Below, one piece after another: positions 6,003 to 11,068 of a DNA stretch of 11,070 bases; within the stretch, counting starts at the first letter, position 1, and each line of letters starts with the position of its first letter. The position numbers were made by a program, and so were the translations under genes. The stretch covers positions 1-11,070 of the forward strand of contig JBPCWZ010000095.1 of the NCBI GenBank assembly GCA_051009015.1. Reading direction: 5' to 3'. Source of the DNA: JAHRAH01 sp051009015. Lineage in GTDB: Bacteria > Pseudomonadota > Gammaproteobacteria > Tethybacterales > Persebacteraceae. A model generated the notes under the pieces. That model was not told the origin of the DNA, made no database searches, and saw nothing but the letters and a program-made list of their open reading frames with translations.

Positions 6003-7896
6003 AAAACCCGACGAAAAAGTACAAAAAGTTTTGGCGCGACAGGGCGATGTATCGCGCCGCGCCGCCGACTCGCTGGTTGGCGAAGGCAAAGTGTTTATCA
6101 ACGGCAAAAAAGCCCAAACCGGCGAGCGTGTCAAAAGCGGCGACAATGTAACCGCTGACACTGATAATCCCAAAAAAGACGGCGGCGATTATGAAAAGCG
6201 CGGCGGCTATGAAAAGCGCGGGGGTTTTGGCAATGACGACAAACGCGGCGGCTATCGCGGACGCGGCAATGATGGCAATGATGACAAGCGGGGCGGTTAT
6301 CGCGGACGCGGCAATGATGGCGCTTTTGGCAAACGGGACGGTGGTTATGAAAAGCGCGGCGGTTTTGGCAGTGATGATAAGCGGGGCGGTTATCGCGGGC
6401 GTGGCAATGATGGCAATGACGACAAACGCGGCGGTTATCGCGGACGCGGTAATGATGGTGCTTTTGGCAAGCCGGGCGGTGGTTATCGCGGGCGTGGCAA
6501 TGATGGCGGTTTTGGCAAACGGGACGGCGGTTATGAAAAGCGCGGCGGTTTTGGCAATGACGACAAACGCGGCGGTTATCGCGGTCGCGGTAATGATGGC
6601 AATGATGACAAGCGCGGCGGCTATCGCGGGCGCGGTAATGATGGCGGTTTTGGCAAACGGGATGGCGGTTATCGCGGACGCGACAATGACAGCGGCGGGG
6701 AAAAGAGTTATCACCGCAAAGAAGGCGGCGGCGGTCGTTATGGCGGCGGCGGCGGTTATGGCAATCGCGGCAATGATAACTTTCGTCGCGACGGCAAGCC
6801 GCCCCGCAAAGACGGCGACAGCCGCCCCTATCGCGACAGGGATAACAACCGCGGCGATTTTCGCAAAGATGGCGATAATCGCAAGGGCGGCAACTTCCGC
6901 CATAACGACCGCGGCGACCGCGGCAACTATGGCAGCCGCGACAACAACCGCGGCAGTTATGGCGACCGCAATGATAACAACCGCGGCAAAGATAACTTTC
7001 ATCGCCGCGACCGCCAGGACGAACGGCATGGCAAAAGCGAACAATATGGCGACGGCGGCAAATCGGGTTATCGTCAGCCGCAGATTCTTATCTACAACAA
7101 ACCGCCCGGCACGGTCGTATCGCGCATACCGCTAAACGAAGGCGAAAAAAGCGCGGCACGCCCGGTTTTTGACGATTTGCCGCCGATAAAATACGGCAGA
7201 TGGCTGAGCATCGGGCGTTTGGATGTTAATACCGAAGGGCTGCTTTTGTTTGTTGATGACGGCGATGCCGCAAACCGCATCGCCCATCCGCGTTATGGCG
7301 TGGTGCGCGAATATCTGGCGCGCGTTAGCGGCGAAGTGTCGGCGGCGGAACAAAAACGCATTTGCACCGGCATTGTTGATGAAGGCGAAACTTTGCGCGC
7401 CGACAGCATCAGCCCCGAAAGCGACGAAGAAGAAAGCGGGCGCAACAAATGGTATCGGCTGCAAATGTCATCCGGCAAATACCGCGCCGTGCGCCGTTTG
7501 TTTGCTTTTTTCGGCTTGCGCGTCAGCCGTTTGAAGCGGGTGCGCATGGGTCCCTTTATTTTGCCGGACGATTTGCCGCCGGGAGGTCATGTTTTTGCCG
7601 ATATCGCTTTGCTTGCCGGCGAGGATATGGTTAAGATAGGCGAGAATCCGCGGCTGCCCGATGCGACAAATGCGGCGGCGTTTGACGGCGAAGAAGAGAG
7701 CGAAAACAAAAGCGAAAGCGAAAACGCCGAAAGCGAAAACACCGATGCCGATGACAGGAATAACCACAAAGACAATGCGGGCGAAGCGGAAAGCGAAGAC
7801 GGCGCAAGCGCAAATGCCGATGACGGCAATGCAAACGAAAACACCGGCGGCGAAAACACAACAACAGACGGCGGCGACGATAACAACGGCAAGTGA
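5995..7896 (+). CDS. rluB: RluB-type 23S rRNA pseudouridine synthase with a very large RGG-rich repeat insert
   Basis: RluB modifies a uridine of 23S rRNA (U2605 in E. coli). Here it is 633 aa, about twice the usual size. An S4 RNA-binding domain comes first (about residues 5-55: KVQKVLARQGDVSRRAADSL, GKVFINGK). Residues about 63-362 are a disordered Arg/Gly/Asp/Asn-rich insert. The catalytic domain starts at ILIYNKPPGTVVSR (364); GRLDVNTEGLLLF (407-419) carries the catalytic Asp410; REYLARVSG, KYRAVRRLFAFFGLRVSRLKR and MGPF follow. Residues 564-633 are a Glu/Asp/Asn/Ser-rich acidic tail. The nearby members RluE and RluF cannot be excluded, but the scpAB neighbourhood favours RluB. Linkers and Arg/Gly-rich tails are common in the family; an insert of 300 residues between S4 and catalytic domains is not something I recognise. 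Confidence 0.92.
   Translation: MSEKPDEKVQKVLARQGDVSRRAADSLVGEGKVFINGKKAQTGERVKSGDNVTADTDNPKKDGGDYEKRGGYEKRGGFGNDDKRGGYRGRGNDGNDDKRGGYRGRGNDGAFGKRDGGYEKRGGFGSDDKRGGYRGRGNDGNDDKRGGYRGRGNDGAFGKPGGGYRGRGNDGGFGKRDGGYEKRGGFGNDDKRGGYRGRGNDGNDDKRGGYRGRGNDGGFGKRDGGYRGRDNDSGGEKSYHRKEGGGGRYGGGGGYGNRGNDNFRRDGKPPRKDGDSRPYRDRDNNRGDFRKDGDNRKGGNFRHNDRGDRGNYGSRDNNRGSYGDRNDNNRGKDNFHRRDRQDERHGKSEQYGDGGKSGYRQPQILIYNKPPGTVVSRIPLNEGEKSAARPVFDDLPPIKYGRWLSIGRLDVNTEGLLLFVDDGDAANRIAHPRYGVVREYLARVSGEVSAAEQKRICTGIVDEGETLRADSISPESDEEESGRNKWYRLQMSSGKYRAVRRLFAFFGLRVSRLKRVRMGPFILPDDLPPGGHVFADIALLAGEDMVKIGENPRLPDATNAAAFDGEEESENKSESENAESENTDADDRNNHKDNAGEAESEDGASANADDGNANENTGGENTTTDGGDDNNGK
6208..6669 (+). repeat. Higher-order tandem repeat inside rluB (about 138-bp unit)
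   Basis: Three copies of a 46-residue unit can be aligned: YEKRGGFG(N/S)DD, then KRGGYRGRGNDGNDD, then KRGGYRGRGNDG(A/G)FGKRDGG or a close variant. Copies lie at 6208-6345, 6346-6531 (48 nt longer because one YRGRGNDGGFGKRDGG module is added) and 6532-6669. Shorter KRGGYRGRGNDG modules are nested inside. Neighbouring copies differ mainly at synonymous third positions, so the peptide has been kept while the DNA has drifted. From 6670 to about 7070 the region goes on as irregular DNNRG/DRG-rich sequence. Copy number could change by slippage or recombination without shifting the frame. Confidence 0.85.
7690..7893 (+). other. Segment encoding the acidic C-terminal tail of RluB
   Basis: Residues about 566-633 are almost only Glu, Asp, Asn, Ser, Gly, Ala and Thr, including the near-repeat ESENKSESENAESEN. 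It follows the end of the pseudouridine synthase fold and has no counterpart in the minimal family. With the positively charged RGG insert it makes the protein strongly charge-segregated. Disorder is inferred from composition. Confidence 0.6.
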
Positions 7897-8930
7897 AAAC
7901 CGCCAAAGTTGTTTTTTTGGGCGGCGGGCATGCCAATGTGCTGGCGATGCTGCATTTGTCGGCGGCATTGTCGGGCAAATCTCCGCGCCCGCTTTTGATA
8001 AGCGATAGCGATTATTCTCCCTATTCGGGGATGCTGCCCGGTTATATCGGCGGGCATTACCGCCGCGGGGAATGTTTTATTGACCTTGCCGCTTTGTCGC
8101 GCAGTTGCGGTTTTGATTTTTTGCGCGCCCGCGCCGCCGCCATAAATGCCGATACCAAAACCATTACTTTGGACGATGGCGGCATTATTAATTATGATGT
8201 GTTGTCGGTCAATACCGGCAGCATTCGCCGCGCGCCTTTTTTGTCGCCGCAGGTTTGCGCCGTCAAGCCGATAGACCCGTTTATGAAATGGCTGGCGCAA
8301 ACAAAAGGCGCGCCGACTGTCATCATCGGCGCGGGCGCGGCGGGGGCGGAGATTGCATTGTCAATGCCGCCGCATGGTTTGACTTTAATCGGGCGGCGTT
8401 TTTTGCCCGGCTATCCGCCGCAGGTTTGCGATGCTATCCGCCGCTTGCTGCATTCCCGCGGCATTGCCGTTTGCGAGCGGGAAGTTGCCGGAGAAGATGA
8501 CATGCCAAAAAACGGGCGGATGATTGTCGCAACCGGCGCCGAGCCGCCTTTGTGGCTTTCGCATGCGGGCGGGGCAAAAACAACCGGCGGCTGGCTGCAT
8601 ATCAATCGTCATTTGCAAAGCCTGTCGCACGATAACATTTTTGCCGCCGGTGATTGCGCGCATTGCGATGATTGGCAAGTGCAAAAGTCGGGCGTTGTCG
8701 CCGTTCGTCAGGCGCCGCTTTTGGCGCATAATATACTTGCGGCTACGGGCGGCGGCAGGTTAAGGGAGTGGCATCCGCCGCGCAGTTTTTTGGCGATACT
8801 CGGCGATGGCGCGGGCGGCGCTTTTGCCATTTACGGGCGGTGGCATTATTATGGCAAGGCGGCGCTGCGTTTCAAGCGGTTTTTGGATTTGCGTTTTATG
8901 CGCCGCGCAAACAAAAAAGAAAGGTTATAG
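7893..8930 (+). CDS. FAD-dependent pyridine nucleotide-disulfide oxidoreductase, SelD-N-terminal type
   Basis: The 345-aa protein is an NDH-2-like flavoprotein. It has a FAD-binding GGGHANV (residues 10-16) after the first strand, the family stretch YSPYSGMLPGYIGGHY (41-56), a second nucleotide-binding VIIGAGAAGAEIAL (143-156), the FAD-binding NIFAAGDCAHC (248-258), and the late block QKSGVVAVRQAPLLAHN (264-280). The SPYSGMLPG and KSGVxAVRQ blocks are those of the family found free-standing or fused to the N-terminus of selenide, water dikinase (SelD). No SelD kinase domain follows: the protein ends after RFMRRANKKERL. The substrate is unknown. Translation starts at GTG 7893, overlapping the rluB stop as GTGA; no Shine-Dalgarno is seen. 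A 7-nt gap separates it from dnaG. Confidence 0.88.
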   Translation: MKTAKVVFLGGGHANVLAMLHLSAALSGKSPRPLLISDSDYSPYSGMLPGYIGGHYRRGECFIDLAALSRSCGFDFLRARAAAINADTKTITLDDGGIINYDVLSVNTGSIRRAPFLSPQVCAVKPIDPFMKWLAQTKGAPTVIIGAGAAGAEIALSMPPHGLTLIGRRFLPGYPPQVCDAIRRLLHSRGIAVCEREVAGEDDMPKNGRMIVATGAEPPLWLSHAGGAKTTGGWLHINRHLQSLSHDNIFAAGDCAHCDDWQVQKSGVVAVRQAPLLAHNILAATGGGRLREWHPPRSFLAILGDGAGGAFAIYGRWHYYGKAALRFKRFLDLRFMRRANKKERL

Positions 8931-8931
8931 T
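8926..8931 (+). promoter_or_regulatory. Possible -10 box (TATAGT) before dnaG
   Basis: TATAGT overlaps the stop codon of the oxidoreductase gene and ends 6 nt before the dnaG ATG. It resembles the TATAAT-N7-ATG arrangement at thyA, pmbA and ilvE, with one mismatch and 1 nt less spacing. The nearest purine-rich stretch, GAAAGG at 8919-8924, is too far (13 nt) to be a good ribosome site. An internal leaderless promoter is possible but weakly supported. Confidence 0.25.
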
Positions 8932-8937
8932 TAAGCG

Positions 8938-10662
8938 ATGGCGACTATCCCGCGCGAGTTTATCCGCCGCCTTGTTGATGACGCCGATATTGTCGGCATT
9001 ATCGGCGAGCGGGTTGCGCTCAAAAAACGCGGGCGCAATCATACCGGCTTATGCCCTTTTCACAGCGAAAAGACGCCGTCGTTTTCGGTGCATGCCGAGA
9101 AGGGTTTTTATCATTGTTTCGGTTGCGGCGCACACGGCAATGCGCTGGATTTTATGGTGCATCACAACGGCGGCGATTTTGTCGCCGGTATTGAATCGCT
9201 TGCGGCAATGCAGGGCGTGGCAATCCCGCGCGCGCCGGGGGAACAAAAAGCGAATGCCGCCGCCGCGGCTTTGGGCGAAGTGTTGCCTTCCGCTTTGGCG
9301 CATTTTCGCGCCAATCTGAAAAAGCACGGCAGGGCGCAGGAGTATCTGAAAGGGCGCGGCATTGACGGCAAAACCGCCGCCCTTTTTCAACTCGGCTATG
9401 CAAAAGCAGGGGTGGGCTATGCCATAGAGGAATGGAATGATTTGACCAATGCAATGTCAAAGCATGACAATAAAAAACTCCTCGCCGCCGGTTTGATAAG
9501 GGAGAAGGATGGCAAGCGATACGATTATTTTCGCGACCGGATAATGTTTCCGGTTTTTGACCGGCGCGGGCGTTTGTGCGGTTTTGGCGGCAGGGCGCTG
9601 GAAGACGATGAACCGGCAAAATATCTGAACTCGCCGGAATCGCCGCTTTTTGCCAAGCGTTTTTTGCTTTACGGCGCGCAAACAAAAGCGGATGCGGCGC
9701 GCAAAAAGGGGCGGCTTCTTATTGTTGAGGGATATATGGATGTCGTCCGCCTTGCGCAGCAGGGTTTTGCCGAATCGGTTGCGACAATGGGCACGGCGGC
9801 GACAGCGCAACAGATGGGCGCGGCTTTGCGCATGGCAAACACTATCATTTTCGCCTTTGACGGCGATAACGCGGGGCGGGCGGCGGCGGCGAAAGCACTG
9901 GACGGCGTTTTGCCGTCATTGCGCGATGGCGATTCGGTGAAGTTTATGTTTTTGCCGGACGGCGAAGATCCGGACAGTTATATCGGCAAAAAAGGCGCGG
10001 CGGCTTTTGAGGAGCGCATTGGCGAGGCGATGCCACTGGGCGATTTTATTGAAAGGCATCTTTGGCAGGGGGCGGATAATGACGAAGGCAAAACCAGCGC
10101 GGCTTTGGCGGCGGGGGCAAAACTCGCCGCAATGATAAACCCGCAAAAAGCGCCCTTTTTGCGCGCGCTTTTGCAAAAGCGATTGTCGGCGCGCGCCGGT
10201 TTATCGGTGCAAACAATACGACCGGCAACAAAGCCGAAAATGCAAGCGCACAACCGCGCCGCTTATCAAATGCGCCCCGAAAATAAAGTGTTTAATTTGT
10301 TGTGTTGTTTGCATGCCGGGCCCGGCTTGTGCAAGCAACTGCACCATTCGCCGCCGCTGCCGCCGGGGAGTGATGATGCGGCGGCGGAAGCGATGCATGT
10401 TGTTTTGCGCCGTTTGTTGTATCCGGATGATGACGATGACGGCGGCGATACGGTTGCGGCGATATTGCACGAGGCGGGTTTTATCAAACTCGGCGCGCAA
10501 ATCCAAAGCAGCACTCCGCGCCGCTTTGCCGCCGGGGCGGTTGATGTCGGCGCGGAGTTTTTGATGATACTTGCCAATTTGCAAAAAGAATACGACAAGC
10601 GCACCGGCAAAGGCAAAAACTACTGGCTGGAAAAAATGCGCCAAAGCCCGCCGCCGCAATAG
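8938..10662 (+). CDS. dnaG: DNA primase
   Basis: DnaG makes the RNA primers for replication and works with the DnaB helicase. The protein is 574 aa, close to the 581 of E. coli. The N-terminal zinc domain has Cys39, His42, Cys60 and Cys63 (CPFHSEKTPSFSVH, FYHCFGCGAHGNALDF). The core includes RIMFPVFDRRGRLCGFGGRA and AKYLNSPESPLF. The TOPRIM motifs are IVEGYMDVV with Glu264 and Asp268, AFDGDNAGR with Asp308 and Asp310, and DGEDPDSYI with Asp344 and Asp346. The C-terminal helicase-interaction region is less conserved and contains a run of five Asp (497-501). It is not flanked by rpsU or rpoD here. A hairpin terminator lies about 60 nt after the stop. Confidence 0.96.
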   Translation: MATIPREFIRRLVDDADIVGIIGERVALKKRGRNHTGLCPFHSEKTPSFSVHAEKGFYHCFGCGAHGNALDFMVHHNGGDFVAGIESLAAMQGVAIPRAPGEQKANAAAAALGEVLPSALAHFRANLKKHGRAQEYLKGRGIDGKTAALFQLGYAKAGVGYAIEEWNDLTNAMSKHDNKKLLAAGLIREKDGKRYDYFRDRIMFPVFDRRGRLCGFGGRALEDDEPAKYLNSPESPLFAKRFLLYGAQTKADAARKKGRLLIVEGYMDVVRLAQQGFAESVATMGTAATAQQMGAALRMANTIIFAFDGDNAGRAAAAKALDGVLPSLRDGDSVKFMFLPDGEDPDSYIGKKGAAAFEERIGEAMPLGDFIERHLWQGADNDEGKTSAALAAGAKLAAMINPQKAPFLRALLQKRLSARAGLSVQTIRPATKPKMQAHNRAAYQMRPENKVFNLLCCLHAGPGLCKQLHHSPPLPPGSDDAAAEAMHVVLRRLLYPDDDDDGGDTVAAILHEAGFIKLGAQIQSSTPRRFAAGAVDVGAEFLMILANLQKEYDKRTGKGKNYWLEKMRQSPPPQ

Positions 10663-10717
10663 AAAAAAGCCCCGTCATTCCCGCCGCCTCCCTCGTCATT
10701 TCCGCGAAAACAGTCCC

Positions 10718-10743
10718 GTCATTCCCGCGAAAGCGGGAATCTC
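10718..10743 (+). repeat. Full 26-bp repeat copy, forward
   Basis: The copy starts GTCATTCCCGC and folds as an 8-bp perfect stem (10721-10728 with 10733-10740) closed by a GAAA tetraloop. It pairs as an inverted repeat with 10779-10804. Confidence 0.85.
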
Positions 10744-10748
10744 TTTTT
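10721..10748 (+). terminator. Probable intrinsic terminator after dnaG
   Basis: The stem ATTCCCGC/GCGGGAAT with a GAAA tetraloop is followed by CTCTTTTT (10741-10748), giving a stable hairpin plus a U-tract 59 nt after the dnaG stop. It is made by a repeat element, so termination may be a side effect of where the repeat landed. Confidence 0.6.
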
Positions 10749-10778
10749 AAGTATGCGCCGCTTTCGCCGATAGTTTAG

Positions 10779-10804
10779 GAGATTCCCGCTTGCGCGGGAA
10801 TGAC
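10779..10804 (-). repeat. Full 26-bp repeat copy, inverted
   Basis: This is the reverse complement of the forward copy except in the loop (TTGC here on the plus strand). Its own 8-bp stem is 10782-10789 with 10794-10801. The two copies bound an 87-bp unit that could fold as one long hairpin or as two separate ones. Confidence 0.85.
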
Positions 10805-10855
10805 GAGGGATGAAAATTTTTTTGGCGAATTTGGCAAAACGGGCTTTTTTTGTAT

Positions 10856-10861
10856 TATAAT
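10856..10861 (+). promoter_or_regulatory. TATAAT box before the 7-bp repeat locus
   Basis: TATAAT here is again part of the palindrome ATTATAAT (10854-10861) and lies 8 nt before the ATG at 10870. A TTGGCA at 10831-10836 could be a -35, but the spacer of 19 nt is long. On the minus strand there is no start codon at the matching distance, so only the plus direction fits the leaderless pattern. Confidence 0.5.
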
Positions 10862-10869
10862 GTTTGGCG

Positions 10870-11046
10870 ATGCTTTTGAGCACGCTTGATATGTCGTTTT
10901 TTAGAATAGCACGGCGCACGGCGCACGGCGCACGGCGCACGGCGCACGGCGCACGGCGCACGGCGCACGGCGCACGGCTGAGACCTTTGGACAAACCGCT
11001 TTTGACGTTTTTGTCGCCTTTCGCGCTTTTGCCGTCCTTGCTTTAA
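10870..11046 (+). CDS. Possible small ORF carrying the 7-bp tandem repeat (58 aa, uncertain)
   Basis: From ATG 10870 the reading starts MLLSTLDMSFFRI, passes through three cycles of the heptapeptide ARRTAHG encoded by the DNA repeat, and ends ARLRPLDKPLLTFLSPFALLPSLL before TAA at 11044-11046. A TTG at 10864 is an alternative start. No family is recognised. It is listed because of the upstream TATAAT at the spacing used by neighbouring genes. One more repeat unit would join the same ATG to a different frame that stays open to the window end and encodes a hydrophobic stretch (FDVFVAFRAFAVLALIVGGF). It may equally be non-coding, or antisense to a gene entering from the right. Confidence 0.25.
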   Translation: MLLSTLDMSFFRIARRTAHGARRTAHGARRTAHGARLRPLDKPLLTFLSPFALLPSLL

Positions 11047-11068
11047 TTGTTGGCGGCTTTTGCACTTT
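10901..11068 (-). CDS. Possible C-terminal end of a Lys/Ala-rich protein entering from the right (uncertain)
   Basis: One minus-strand frame is open from the window edge to TAA at 10903-10901 and gives 55 residues. It begins KVQKPPTIKARTAKARKATK and has Lys at every third place for a stretch, like the basic tails of some DNA-binding proteins. It then runs into AVRRAPC cycles encoded by the 7-bp repeat. This frame uses AGG, CGA and CCA codons that are uncommon in the sure genes of the window, which argues against it. It competes with the plus-strand reading of the same DNA. If real, it would be convergent with dnaG, and the repeat hairpins would lie between the two genes. Confidence 0.2.
   Translation of the reverse strand, partial: KVQKPPTIKARTAKARKATKTSKAVCPKVSAVRRAPCAVRRAPCAVRRAPCAVLF
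10909..10978. repeat. Ten perfect tandem copies of a 7-bp unit (GCACGGC)
   Basis: The 70 nt consist of exactly ten uninterrupted GCACGGC units. Because 7 is not a multiple of 3, adding or losing one unit shifts any reading frame through it; three units encode one heptapeptide cycle (ARRTAHG on plus, AVRRAPC on minus). Perfect identity of all copies suggests recent expansion. Confidence 0.97.

Larger units (their letters stand above)
10671..10804. repeat. Cluster of GTCATTCCCGC palindromic repeats (dRS3/REP-like)
   Basis: Four related pieces occur: a stub at 10674-10684, a degenerate copy at 10695-10711, a full 26-bp copy at 10718-10743, and an inverted 26-bp copy at 10779-10804. The two full copies differ at one position in the hairpin loop when one is reverse-complemented. 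Each holds ATTCCC-N8-GGGAAT, the pattern known from neisserial dRS3 elements and seen in many proteobacterial intergenic repeats. The 35 nt between the full copies (10744-10778) contain no gene. The sequence TCCCTCGTCATT before the degenerate copy (10689-10700) recurs reverse-complemented at the outer edge of the inverted copy, so the homology extends beyond the 26 bp. Confidence 0.85.
10663..10869. other. Region after dnaG without a recognisable gene
   Basis: This stretch holds the palindromic repeat cluster, the likely terminator and, at its right end, an AT-rich tract with a TATAAT box. Readings that stay open through it, such as a minus-strand frame giving RHSRASGNL, are translations of the repeat itself. 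I see no RNA gene here. Confidence 0.6.

Noticed and set aside
5659..7044. Minus-strand open reading of 461 residues rich in Ala, Val and Ile, resembling a membrane protein
   Set aside because: It lies opposite the Arg/Gly repeats of rluB, where the complement of GGC/CGC/GAT codons yields Ala/Ile/Val. The plus strand has the conserved S4 and catalytic domains.
6191..7135. Plus-strand 314-residue Ala/Met-rich reading overlapping rluB
   Set aside because: It is the frame-shifted reading of the same repeat region, with no domain and no ribosome site.
8120..8930. Possible fusion of the FAD oxidoreductase with a SelD kinase domain
   Set aside because: The reading stops at 8930 after a normal C-terminus, and dnaG begins 7 nt later.
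10671..10978. Possible CRISPR array
   Set aside because: The 26-bp repeats are inverted and only two are full, the 7-bp units have no spacers, and no cas gene is present.
10719..10994. Minus-strand 91-residue reading containing IPRHSRASGNL
   Set aside because: The RHSR-x-SGNL string is the usual translation of the GTCATTCCCGC repeat, and the start of the reading is the 7-bp repeat. It has no independent support.
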